Assembly: GCA_041916775.1 (NCBI GenBank) | Contig: JAYRYZ010000016.1 | Span: 1-64,000, forward strand | Reading direction: 5' to 3' | Length of the DNA stretch: 64,000 nucleotides | Source: UBA2357 sp041916775 | GTDB taxonomy: Bacteria; Pseudomonadota; Gammaproteobacteria; Burkholderiales; Rhodocyclaceae | Part shown: piece by piece, positions 36,945-45,383 of the stretch | Position numbering within the stretch: the first letter of the stretch is position 1 | How the letters are laid out: every line of letters starts with the position of its first letter | The notes under the pieces: generated by a model | The model's database searches: none | Told to the model about the DNA's origin: nothing | Seen by the model: only the letters and a program-made list of their open reading frames with translations | Program-made: the position numbers and the translations under genes

Positions 36945-38152
36945 AGTTCGGAATCGACCGCCTGCTGGAAGACGCCAGCCTGCGCGCACCGCTGGCGGGA
37001 CGCAGGGTGGCGCTGCTCGCGCACCCTGCGTCGCTGACGCGCGAATTGACCCACAGTCTGGATGCGCTCGCGGCGATGCCGGAGATCACCCTCGCGGCGG
37101 CCTTCGGGCCTCAGCACGGCCTGCGCGGCGACAAGCAGGACAACATGGTCGAGTCGCCGGATTTCCTCGATCCGCGCCATCGCATCCCGGTGTTCAGCCT
37201 GTATGGCGAGGTGCGCCGCCCGACGGCGGCGATGATGGAGAGCTTCGACGTGCTGCTGGTGGACCTGCAGGACCTGGGTTGCCGCATCTACACCTTCATC
37301 ACCACGCTGCGCTATGTGCTGGAGGCCGCCGCTGCGCATGGCAAGTCGGTATGGGTGCTGGATCGGCCCAACCCGGCCGGGCGCATCGTCGAAGGCCTGA
37401 GCCTGCGTGAGGGCTGGGAGAGCTTCGTCGGTGCCGGCGCGATGCCGATGCGCCACGGCATGACCATGGGCGAGCTCGCCAGCTGGTTCGTCGCCACCCT
37501 GGAGCTGGAGGTGGATTGCCGTGTGATCGCGATGGAGGGCTGGGCGCCTCAGGCCGCGCCCGGATACGGCTGGCCGCTGGGCACGCGCAGTTGGGTGAAC
37601 CCCAGCCCGAACGCGCCCAACCTGTCGATGGCGCGCTGCTATGCCGGCACGGTGATGCTGGAGGGCACGACGCTCTCGGAAGGGCGCGGCACGACCCGGC
37701 CGTTGGAGCTCTTCGGCGCGCCCGACCTCGACGCAGAGGCCATCATCGCGCGCATGCGCGTGCTCGCGCCGCACTGGCTGCAGGGCTGCGTGCTGCGGCC
37801 GTGCTGGTTCGAGCCCACCTTCCACAAGCATGCCGGCCGCCTGTGCGCCGGTGTGCAGATCCATGTCGAGGACGAGGCGCACTACGACCACACGGCTTTT
37901 CGCCCCTGGCGGCTGCAGGCACTCGCCTTCCGCGCGATCCGCGAGCTCGCGCCGGATTACCCGCTGTGGCGCGACTTCGCCTACGAGTACGAGCACGACC
38001 GGCTTGCGATCGACCTCATCAACGGTAGCCCGCTGCTGCGCGAATGGGTGGACGCGCCGCAGGCCGATGTCGCCGCGCTCGAGGCGCTCGCGGGCGCGGA
38101 CGAGGCAGCCTGGCGCATCGCGCGCAAACCCTTCCTGCTCTATCCTGACTGA
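36941..38152 (+). CDS. namZ: DUF1343 / NamZ-type exo-beta-N-acetylmuramidase
   Basis: 403 residues of the DUF1343 family (GH171), with FGPQHGLRGDKQDNMVES, LLVDLQDLGCRIYTFITTL, WVLDRPNPAGR and EGTTLSEGRGTTRPLE. B. subtilis NamZ removes terminal N-acetylmuramic acid from peptidoglycan fragments. There is no clear signal peptide here, so a cytoplasmic recycling role is possible. It is coupled to the DOMON-like gene (ATGA) and followed by an esterase gene 29 bp downstream. Confidence 0.82.
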   Translation: MKFGIDRLLEDASLRAPLAGRRVALLAHPASLTRELTHSLDALAAMPEITLAAAFGPQHGLRGDKQDNMVESPDFLDPRHRIPVFSLYGEVRRPTAAMMESFDVLLVDLQDLGCRIYTFITTLRYVLEAAAAHGKSVWVLDRPNPAGRIVEGLSLREGWESFVGAGAMPMRHGMTMGELASWFVATLELEVDCRVIAMEGWAPQAAPGYGWPLGTRSWVNPSPNAPNLSMARCYAGTVMLEGTTLSEGRGTTRPLELFGAPDLDAEAIIARMRVLAPHWLQGCVLRPCWFEPTFHKHAGRLCAGVQIHVEDEAHYDHTAFRPWRLQALAFRAIRELAPDYPLWRDFAYEYEHDRLAIDLINGSPLLREWVDAPQADVAALEALAGADEAAWRIARKPFLLYPD

Positions 38153-38181
38153 GTCACCGCCAACACACCCCGGGATTCGCC

Positions 38182-38886
38182 ATGACCACCGACAACGCCG
38201 CATCCGCCAACACAGCGCTCCTGCCCTGCGTGGAACTCGCCACCGGCTCCGAGCCCACCCACGCAGTGATCTGGCTGCACGGCCTGGGCGCCGATGGCCA
38301 CGACTTCGAGCCCGTCGTCGAGGCCTTCGACAGCGATGCCCTGCCGCCGACCCGCTTCATCTTCCCGCACGCACCGACGCGCGCGGTGACGATCAACGGC
38401 GGCTATGTGATGCGCGCGTGGTTCGACATCTATTCGCGCGACTACGGCAAGCGCCGCGAGGACGCGGAGGGCACGGCGCAGTCTGCCGCGCAGGTCGAGG
38501 CCTTGATCGCGCGCGAGAACGCACGTGGCATCCCGGATGCGCGCATCGTGCTGGCGGGTTTCTCGCAGGGCGGGGCAATCGCGTTGCACACCGGGCTGCG
38601 TCACCCGCAGCGGCTGGCTGGCATCCTCGCGCTGTCCACCTTCCTGCCGCTCGCCCCGACGCTGGCCGCCGAGGCGCATGCGGCGAACCGCGACGTACCG
38701 GTGTTCATGGCGCATGGACGGGACGATTCGGTGATCCCCCACGACTTCGCACGTCAGTCCTGCGCGCTGCTCGAGGCGCAGGGCTATCCTGTCGAGTGGC
38801 ACACCTACTTCGCCGAGCACCACTTGGTGCTGGAGGAGGTGCGCGACATCGAGGCCTGGCTGAAGAAGGTGCTGCGGCCCGCCTGA
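38182..38886 (+). CDS. Carboxylesterase / phospholipase family (alpha/beta hydrolase)
   Basis: 234 residues with the esterase-type layout: VIWLHGLGADGHDFEPVVEA, nucleophile in LAGFSQGGAIAL, Asp in HGRDDSVIP and His in YFAEHHLVLEEV. It belongs to the small acyl-protein-thioesterase/carboxylesterase family. It is cytoplasmic and follows namZ closely. The substrate is unknown. Confidence 0.85.
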   Translation: MTTDNAASANTALLPCVELATGSEPTHAVIWLHGLGADGHDFEPVVEAFDSDALPPTRFIFPHAPTRAVTINGGYVMRAWFDIYSRDYGKRREDAEGTAQSAAQVEALIARENARGIPDARIVLAGFSQGGAIALHTGLRHPQRLAGILALSTFLPLAPTLAAEAHAANRDVPVFMAHGRDDSVIPHDFARQSCALLEAQGYPVEWHTYFAEHHLVLEEVRDIEAWLKKVLRPA

Positions 38887-38894
38887 GCCGCAGC

Positions 38895-40523
38895 TCAGGT
38901 GCGGAAGCGCTGCACGTTGCGCACCAGGTCGTCGGCCACCCGGTCGAGCGCCTGTGCCGACTGCACCGACTGGGCGGTTGCCTGGCTGTTGTACTCCGAG
39001 TGGGCTGCGATCTCCTCGACCCGCTTTGCGACCTCGGTGGACGCCGACGCCTGTTCGCGCAGCGCCATGTCGAGCTCGCCCATCATCGCCGCGACCTGAC
39101 GGGCCATGCCCTGCAGCTGCGCGACGCGAGCGCCGGCCTCGGTCGCCAGCGTGCTGCCGGCGTGCACCGTGGTGACGCCGCGCTCCATGCTCTGCGCGGC
39201 CTCACGGGTCGAGTCCTGGACCGCCGAGACCATCGCCGAGATCTCCTGCGTGGACTGCGCGGTGCGCTCCGATAGCTTGCGCACCTCGTCCGCCACGACT
39301 GCGAAGCCGCGCCCCGATTCCCCGGCGCGTGCAGCCTCGATTGCGGCGTTGAGTGCGAGCAGGTTGGTCTGCTCGGCGATCTCGCGGATCACCGCGACGA
39401 TGCGCGAAATGCTCTCGGACTTTGCCTCGAGACTGTCGATCTGCGCGGCGGCGGCAGCGATGACCTCGGTCATGCGCGTCATGTCGCCAACCAGCCGTTC
39501 GATGAGCGTATGGCCTTCCGTGGCCTCGCGATCGGAGCTGGTCGCGAGCTGATTGGCCTCGGAAGCGCGATCGGAGACGAGGTTGATCGACGTGGTGAGC
39601 TCCTCGATGCTGGCCGCGATGGATGCCGCGGCGCTGCTCTGCGCGTTGGAACTGTCGTTGACCTGTGCCGAGCTTGCCTTCAGCTGACGCGCCGAGCTCG
39701 CGACGCGCTCGGCGCCGCTGCGCGCATCGCTGATCGTGGCCCGCAGCGCCGACTGCATCGCGCCGACCGCGCGGATCAGCGCCCCGATCTCGTCGCCGGA
39801 CTCGGGTGGCAGCGTCGTCATGAGGTTGCCATCGGCGATCTGCTGCACCGATTCCACGGTGCCCTGCACTCTACGGCTGACACGCGCGGCGATGAGGAAG
39901 GTGCTGAGCACGCAGACGAGCAAGGCCACGCCCGCAGCGACGACACCCGTCATGAAGGCCTTGTCGATGTTGGTCATCGCGCGCGCTCCGGCCTCCTCGC
40001 CGCGACGCGCGGACGTCTCCGCGAGCGCATCGATCGCATCGCGCAGTTCGTTCGCGTTCTTCACCCAGATGCCACGTCGCAAGGCCTGCGCGCCATCCTC
40101 GTCGCCGGCCTCGAGCAGGGTGCGTGCCTGCAGCACGACCTCGCGGTAGGCCTGCGCCCGACTCGTCACTGTCTCGATCTGCGCGCGCTCAGCGTCGCTA
40201 CGGGCAAAGGTGCGGTAGTCGTCGAGCGCCTTCGCCAGCTCGCGATCCAGGCCGTCGAGCGAGTCGCTGATCTTCTTGCGGTTCTCCGGAGTCTCGGGCA
40301 TCAGCAACTCCAGGCTGCGCACGCGGTAGCGCAGCCGCAGCTGGCTCAGCGCGCTGGCCTTGGCCTGTCCGGGGATGGTGTGGGTCTGGATGGTCTCGAC
40401 CTGCTGACGCGCATCGTGGACCGCATACAGCATCCCCGCGATCGCGAGTACCAGCAAACCCCCGGTGAGTGCAGACACGAGGAACAGTTTTCCGCGCATG
40501 CTCAGGTTGTCGATGAGATTCAT
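38895..40523 (-). CDS. Methyl-accepting chemotaxis protein with 4-helix-bundle sensor
   Basis: 542 residues. TM1 near 11-35, a four-helix-bundle periplasmic domain (about 40-190), TM2 near 190-212, HAMP and a canonical signalling domain with hairpin tip EIAEQTNLLALNAAIEAARA. This is the flagellar-type tip, unlike the WspA-type receptor at 7-9 kb. No chemotaxis genes are adjacent, so it is an orphan receptor. The ATG at 40523 begins MNLIDNLSMRGKLFLVS. Confidence 0.9.
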   Translation of the reverse strand: MNLIDNLSMRGKLFLVSALTGGLLVLAIAGMLYAVHDARQQVETIQTHTIPGQAKASALSQLRLRYRVRSLELLMPETPENRKKISDSLDGLDRELAKALDDYRTFARSDAERAQIETVTSRAQAYREVVLQARTLLEAGDEDGAQALRRGIWVKNANELRDAIDALAETSARRGEEAGARAMTNIDKAFMTGVVAAGVALLVCVLSTFLIAARVSRRVQGTVESVQQIADGNLMTTLPPESGDEIGALIRAVGAMQSALRATISDARSGAERVASSARQLKASSAQVNDSSNAQSSAAASIAASIEELTTSINLVSDRASEANQLATSSDREATEGHTLIERLVGDMTRMTEVIAAAAAQIDSLEAKSESISRIVAVIREIAEQTNLLALNAAIEAARAGESGRGFAVVADEVRKLSERTAQSTQEISAMVSAVQDSTREAAQSMERGVTTVHAGSTLATEAGARVAQLQGMARQVAAMMGELDMALREQASASTEVAKRVEEIAAHSEYNSQATAQSVQSAQALDRVADDLVRNVQRFRT

Positions 40524-40694
40524 GGGATGGCTCCGGGACGAAAGCGGTGATCTTCTGGCTGATGCACATATCAACGGCGCCGATTCTGACATTCTTTAGC
40601 CCGAAGCCGCGAATTGCGGACGAAGCGGGCAATCCCGCAAATTCGCGATCATGCAGCGTTCTCTTGCCCGCAGGACGGGTGTAGTGTTCACCGC
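40524..40694. promoter_or_regulatory. Divergent intergenic region with an imperfect inverted repeat
   Basis: Between the chemoreceptor and the phosphorylase gene. GCGAATTGCGG at 40609-40619 is nearly complementary to CCGCAAATTCGC at 40634-40645, which could form an operator or hairpin for the phosphorylase gene. No consensus promoter was recognised. Confidence 0.35.
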
Positions 40695-42293
40695 ATGAGC
40701 GACGATGCCGTCCACTCCTCGCCGATTGCGCCGCCTGCCACCTGCGATGAGGCGGGTTCGCGCCTGCGGCTGCGGCGGGTGGCGATCGACACCTATCGCG
40801 AGAACGTCGCTTATCTGCACCGCGACTGCGCGGTGTATCGCGCCGAGGGATTCCAGGCGCTCTCCAAGGTGGAGGTGCAGGCGAACGGGCGGCGCATCCT
40901 CGCCACCCTCAACGTCGTGGACGACGCATCCATCGTCGCCTGCGACGAGGTCGGCGTTTCCGAGGACGGCTTTCACCAACTCGGCGTCGAGAACGGGCAT
41001 CCCGCCCAGGTTTCGCAGGCCGAGCCGCCGGGTTCCATCCATGCGCTGCATCGCAAGATCGCCGGCGAGCGGCTCGGGCGCGAGGACTTCCGCGCCATCG
41101 TGCGCGACATCGCCGAGCACCGTTACTCCAAGATCGAGCTGACCGCCTTCGTCGTCGCGTCCAACCAGGGCGAGCTCGACCGCGAGGAGGTGTATTTCCT
41201 CACCGACGCGATGGTCGCCTCCGGCCGCCGCCTCGACTGGCACGAGCGCCTGGTGGTGGACAAGCACTGCATCGGCGGCATCCCCGGCAACCGCACCTCG
41301 ATGCTGGTCGTGCCCATCGTCGCCGCGCACGGCATGCTGTGCCCCAAGACGTCGTCGCGCGCGATCACCTCGCCCGCGGGTACTGCCGACACCATGGAGG
41401 TGCTGGCGCGGGTGGAGTTGCCGTTCGGCGAACTCTCCGACATCGTGCGCGTGCATCGCGGCTGCCTCGCATGGGGCGGTACGGCCGACCTGTCGCCGGC
41501 GGACGACGTGCTGATCTCGGTGGAGCGGCCGCTGTCGATCGACTCGCCCGGCCAGATGGTCGCCTCCATCCTGTCGAAGAAGATCGCCGCCGGCTCCACT
41601 CACCTGGTGCTGGACATCCCGGTGGGCCCCAGCGCCAAGGTGCGCTCGATGCCCGAGGCGCAGCGGCTGCGGCGGCTCTTCGAGTATGTCGCCGGAGCGA
41701 TGAACCTCGCGCTGGACGTGGTGATCACCGACGGCCGTCAGCCCATCGGCAACGGCATCGGCCCGGCGCTGGAGGCGCGCGACGTGATGCGGGTGCTGGA
41801 GAACGATCCGCGCGCACCCAACGACCTGCGTCAGAAGGCGCTGCGCCTCGCCGGCCGGATGCTGGAATTCGATCCGGACGTGCGCGGTGGCGACGGCTTC
41901 GCGATCGCGCGCGACATCCTCGATTCCGGGCGTGCGCTGGCGAAGATGGACGCGATCATCCGCGCCCAGGGCGCCCGCCCGTTCGACCACAATGCGCCGC
42001 CGCTCGGCGGGCTGAGCCTGGAGGTGGTGGCGGATGCCGATGGCGTGGTCACCGGCATCGACAACCTGCAGATCGCGCGCATCGCGCGTTTTGCGGGTGC
42101 GCCCAAGGTGGTCGGCGCCGGGGTGGATCTGTTCCGCAAACTCGGCGATCCGGTGCGCGCGGGCGAGCCGCTGTATCGCGTGCACGCGGCCTATCCCTCG
42201 GACCTGGAGTTCGCGCGGCAGGCGAGCGCGCGCGTGAGCGGCTATGTGATCGGCGACGCGGCGGCGGTGCCGCATCTCTTCGTGGAGTTCTGA
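40695..42293 (+). CDS. AMP/thymidine phosphorylase family protein (archaeal type)
   Basis: 532 residues. An N-terminal extension domain of about 95 residues precedes a nucleoside-phosphorylase core: KIELTAFVVASNQGELDREE (in part), WHERLVVDKHCIGGIPGNRTSML, SRAITSPAGTADTMEVLA and DGRQPIGNGIGPALEARD. Length and extra N-terminal domain match the archaeal AMP phosphorylase group rather than DeoA. That group splits AMP or CMP with phosphate to ribose 1,5-bisphosphate. The next gene, 3 bp downstream, is a PRPP-synthetase relative, so a link from nucleotides to pentose phosphates is likely. Confidence 0.85.
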   Translation: MSDDAVHSSPIAPPATCDEAGSRLRLRRVAIDTYRENVAYLHRDCAVYRAEGFQALSKVEVQANGRRILATLNVVDDASIVACDEVGVSEDGFHQLGVENGHPAQVSQAEPPGSIHALHRKIAGERLGREDFRAIVRDIAEHRYSKIELTAFVVASNQGELDREEVYFLTDAMVASGRRLDWHERLVVDKHCIGGIPGNRTSMLVVPIVAAHGMLCPKTSSRAITSPAGTADTMEVLARVELPFGELSDIVRVHRGCLAWGGTADLSPADDVLISVERPLSIDSPGQMVASILSKKIAAGSTHLVLDIPVGPSAKVRSMPEAQRLRRLFEYVAGAMNLALDVVITDGRQPIGNGIGPALEARDVMRVLENDPRAPNDLRQKALRLAGRMLEFDPDVRGGDGFAIARDILDSGRALAKMDAIIRAQGARPFDHNAPPLGGLSLEVVADADGVVTGIDNLQIARIARFAGAPKVVGAGVDLFRKLGDPVRAGEPLYRVHAAYPSDLEFARQASARVSGYVIGDAAAVPHLFVEF

Positions 42294-42296
42294 CTC

Positions 42297-43172
42297 GTGG
42301 CCGACGTGTTGCTGCATTTCGAGGACGAGGCCGGGCTTGCGGCGCGTATCGCAACGGGCGCCGGACTGGCGTGCGCGCCGATCGAGCGCCACCGTTTCCC
42401 CGACGGCGAGACCCGCCTGCGCCTGCCGCCGGAGCTGCCGGCGCGCGTGGTGCTGCTGCGTTCCCTGCACTGGCCCAACGACAAGCTGGTGGAGCTGATG
42501 CTCGCCGCCGGCGGCGCGCGCGCGCTGGGGGTGCGGGATCTGACGCTGGTTGCGCCCTATCTCGCCTACATGCGGCAGGACATCGCCTTCACCCCCGGCG
42601 AGGTGGTCAGCCAACGGGTGGTGGGGCGCTTTCTCGCCGGCCTGTTCGATGGTGTGATCACGGTGGACCCCCACCTGCACCGCGTCGCGACGCTTGCCGA
42701 GGCGGTACCGACGCAGCGTGCGCGGGTCCTGAGCGGCGCGCCCCTGCTCGCCGACCTGGTCACCCGCGAACGCCCCGGCGCCCTGCTTGTTGCGCCGGAC
42801 GACGAGGCACGCCAGTGGGTGGCCGCCGCCGCGGATCGTTGCGGGCTGGACTTCCTGGTGTGCGAGAAGCGCCGCCACGGCGACCGTGCGGTGCACGTCG
42901 AGCTGCCCGCCGCCACCTACGCCGGCCGCGCCGTCGTGCTCATCGACGACGTCATCAGCACCGGCCACACCATCGCCGATGCCACCCGCCAACTCGTCGC
43001 CGCCGGCGCCGCCTCGGTCGACGTCGCGGTCACCCACGCGCTCTTCGCCCCGGGCGCCATCGAGCTCCTCCACGACGCCGGCGTCGGCAAGGTCTGGAGC
43101 ACCGACTGCATCCCGCATGCGTCGAACGCAGTGAGCGTGGCCGACGCGGTGGCGGCGCTGCTGCGAGCGTAA
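42297..43172 (+). CDS. PRPP-synthetase family protein
   Basis: 291 residues, shorter than the usual 310-320, of the ribose-phosphate pyrophosphokinase family: HRFPDGETRLRLPPELPARV, LVAPYLAYMRQDIAFTPGE, TVDPHLHR and the PRPP-binding VVLIDDVISTGHTIADA. It begins with GTG 3 bp after the phosphorylase gene. The pairing suggests use of ribose phosphates released from nucleotides. Whether it makes PRPP or a related compound cannot be decided from sequence. Confidence 0.82.
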   Translation: MADVLLHFEDEAGLAARIATGAGLACAPIERHRFPDGETRLRLPPELPARVVLLRSLHWPNDKLVELMLAAGGARALGVRDLTLVAPYLAYMRQDIAFTPGEVVSQRVVGRFLAGLFDGVITVDPHLHRVATLAEAVPTQRARVLSGAPLLADLVTRERPGALLVAPDDEARQWVAAAADRCGLDFLVCEKRRHGDRAVHVELPAATYAGRAVVLIDDVISTGHTIADATRQLVAAGAASVDVAVTHALFAPGAIELLHDAGVGKVWSTDCIPHASNAVSVADAVAALLRA

Positions 43173-43206
43173 TCGGCGTCACAAACGCCTCCTGCGGATC
43201 CTCATG

Positions 43207-43234
43207 GAGTCGGGAACGCATGCGTTCCCGACTC
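43207..43234. terminator. Perfect 28-bp palindrome after the PRPP-synthetase-like gene
   Basis: The arm GAGTCGGGAACGCA at 43207-43220 is followed directly by its exact reverse complement TGCGTTCCCGACTC. In RNA it would form a long hairpin with a minimal loop, 35 bp after the stop codon, without a U-run. It may be a terminator or an operator. Confidence 0.5.
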
Positions 43235-43263
43235 ACCCCGGCACCCTCCCACCCCGCACGCCC

Positions 43264-43292
43264 TGCACCGAAATCGTGACGACCTTCGTGCA
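43264..43292 (+). promoter_or_regulatory. Candidate enhancer-binding site upstream of the sigma-54 promoter
   Basis: TGCAC at 43264 and GTGCA at 43288 form an inverted pair with further partial symmetry inside, about 110-130 bp upstream of the -24/-12 element. This is where a sigma-54 activator would bind; the activator is not identified. The rest of 43173-43397 shows nothing else clear. Confidence 0.3.
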
Positions 43293-43397
43293 AATGCGCC
43301 ATGAGGGTGCCCATTTTGCGTCGTCCTGACGCGCGCGATTTGTCGGTCCTGTCGATTCTCCCCGTCAGCACAAGGGTTTGAGTACGGAGGGCGGGAA

Positions 43398-43413
43398 TGG
43401 CACGTCTCGTGCT
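43398..43413 (+). promoter_or_regulatory. Sigma-54 (-24/-12) promoter of the methylamine operon
   Basis: TGGCACGTCTCGTGCT has GG and GC at the correct 10-base separation and matches TGGCACG-N4-TTGC well. Transcription would begin near 43424, giving a leader of about 42 bases before the ATG at 43466. It implies activation by an ATP-dependent enhancer-binding protein such as NtrC. Confidence 0.75.
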
Positions 43414-43465
43414 TTCATGTGGAGAACAAAAAGTTCTTTACGTGAAATAACAGAGGGGAAATCGC

Positions 43466-44809
43466 ATGAAGAAGCGTGTGGCAGTGATCGGGGCGGGGCC
43501 CTCCGGATTGGCGCAACTGCGGGCCTTCCAGTCGGCCGCGGCGAAAGGGGCGGAGATCCCCGAGATCGTGTGCTTCGAGAAGCAGGACAACTGGGGCGGG
43601 CTGTGGAACTACACCTGGCGCACCGGGGTGGATGAGCATGGCGAGCCGGTGCATTGCTCGATGTACCGCTACCTGTGGTCCAACGGCCCGAAGGAGGGGC
43701 TGGAGTTTGCCGACTACAGCTTCGACGAGCATTTCGGCCGGCCGATCGCGTCCTATCCGCCGCGCGCCGTGCTGTTCGACTACATCGAAGGCCGTGTGAA
43801 GAAGGCCGGGGTGCGCGACTGGATCCGCTTCAGCACGCCGGTGCGCAATGTCAGCTTCGACGAGGCCAGCGGCAAGTTCGCGGTGACGGTACACGATCTG
43901 GTGGCCGACCGCGTCTACACCGAGATTTTCGACAACGTGGTGGTCGCTTCCGGACACTTCTCCACGCCCAACGTGCCGCACTTCCCCGGCTTCGACACCT
44001 TCAAGGGGCGCGTGCTGCACGCGCACGACTTCCGCGATGCGGTCGAGTTCGCGGGCAAGGACATCCTGCTCATCGGCACCAGCTATTCGGCCGAGGACAT
44101 CGGCTCGCAGTGCTGGAAGTACGGCTGCAAGTAGGTGACGATCAGCTACCGCACCAAGCCGATGGGCTTCGACTGGCCGGACAACTGGGAGGAGCGCCCG
44201 CTGCTGGAGTACGTCGAGGGGCACACCGCGCACTTCAAGGACGGCAGCAGCAAGCACATCGACGCGATCATCCTGTGTACTGGCTATCAGCATTACTTCA
44301 ATTTCCTGCCGGACGATCTGCGCCTCAAGACCAACAACCGCCTGTGGCCGCTGGGGCTCTACAAGGGCGTGGTGTGGGAGCGCAACCCGGGGCTGTTCTA
44401 CCTCGGCATGCAGGACCAGTGGTTCACCTTCAACATGTTCGACGCCCAGGCCTGGTTCGCCCGCGACGTGATCATGGGCCGCATCCAATTGCCGAGTGCG
44501 GCGGCGATGGCGGCCGACAGCGCCGACTGGCGCGGACGCGAGGAGGGGCTGCCGGACGACTACAAGGCGATCGAATACCAGGCGGACTACATCAAGTCGC
44601 TGGTGGCGCTTACCGACTACCCGGAGTTCAACATCGACGGCATGACCCAGGCCTTCTTCGAATGGAAGAAGCACAAGAAGAAGGACATCATGGGCTTCCG
44701 CAACAACTGCTACACCTCCGCGATCACCGGCACCGTGTCGCCGCCGCACCACACGCCGTGGAAGGATGCGCTCGACGACTCGCTCGAAGCCTATCTCGCC
44801 AACGAATGA
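43466..44809 (+). pseudogene. tmm: Trimethylamine monooxygenase-like FMO interrupted by an in-frame TAG
   Basis: Two adjacent pieces in one frame, residues 1-222 and 224-447, separated by a single TAG at 44132-44134. Together they give the full length of trimethylamine monooxygenase (about 450). The FAD motif GAGPSG is at 9-14, FxGxxxH-like FATGY equivalent LCTGYQHYF is in the second piece, and the NADPH motif GTSYSAED ends the first. Homologues have Ser at the stop position (YGAKS), so one base change TCG to TAG explains it. The codons on both sides are otherwise conserved, with no decay. Options are a recent nonsense mutation, a sequencing error, or amber readthrough. The first gene after the sigma-54 promoter. 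Confidence 0.85.
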
Positions 44810-44822
44810 GGAGGTGCCAGCG

Positions 44823-45383
44823 ATGACTGCCGAGACCCTCGGTGTTTTGCTGAGCAAGCCGGTGTATGGGCTGACCGAGCCCGTTGCCCCGGCCTGCCAG
44901 CGGGTGCTGGTTGCGCAGGATGCGCGCGTGCAGGCGGTGGCCGAGCTGGTCGCGAAGCTCGCCGCCGACGCTGCGCCGCTGCAGTTGCTGAGCCTCTACG
45001 GCAGCTGCGATGGTGCCGTCACACAGCAATGCTGCAACGACCCCGACCGTCTGAAGAGCGCCCTGCATGCGGTTCTCGCCGCAGCGCACGCGGGCCTGCG
45101 TCTCTATGTGTGCGGTGACGAGAGCTTCATCTGGCGCATCGTGCGGCAGGCCACCAAGGCCGGCCTGCAGGAGGAAGAGATCGAGGCGCTGCGCGTCGGC
45201 GCCCGCCGCCAGATGTACTGCGTGCATTGCTCGACGCTGCAGGAGATCTCCGACGAGACCGAGACGGTGTGCTGCGGATGCCGCGTGCGGCTGATGGTGC
45301 GCGAGCACTTCTCGCGCCGCCTCGGTGCCTACATGGGCGTTTGCATCGACCCCGATCAACCCTATGCGGAGGGTGCGCGATGA
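44823..45383 (+). CDS. dmmA: DmmA-family small subunit of dimethylamine monooxygenase
   Basis: 186 residues, soluble, with a C-terminal metal-binding-like Cys set: MYCVHCSTLQEI and VCCGCRVRLMVREHFSRRLG. This matches the DmmA-like family found with heme-dependent N-demethylases. It is predicted to be the small accessory subunit. GAGGAGG lies 8 bases upstream. The next gene overlaps by 4 bp. Confidence 0.75.
   Translation: MTAETLGVLLSKPVYGLTEPVAPACQRVLVAQDARVQAVAELVAKLAADAAPLQLLSLYGSCDGAVTQQCCNDPDRLKSALHAVLAAAHAGLRLYVCGDESFIWRIVRQATKAGLQEEEIEALRVGARRQMYCVHCSTLQEISDETETVCCGCRVRLMVREHFSRRLGAYMGVCIDPDQPYAEGAR

Noticed and set aside
40596..43118. An 840-residue minus-strand reading frame opposite the phosphorylase and PRPP-synthetase-like genes
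   Set aside because: Composition is typical of an antisense shadow, and the plus-strand genes carry clear family motifs.
44132..44134. TAG read as pyrrolysine
   Set aside because: No pyrrolysine genes are seen, FMOs do not use it and homologues have Ser here; a nonsense mutation is more likely. Kept only as an open option in the finding.
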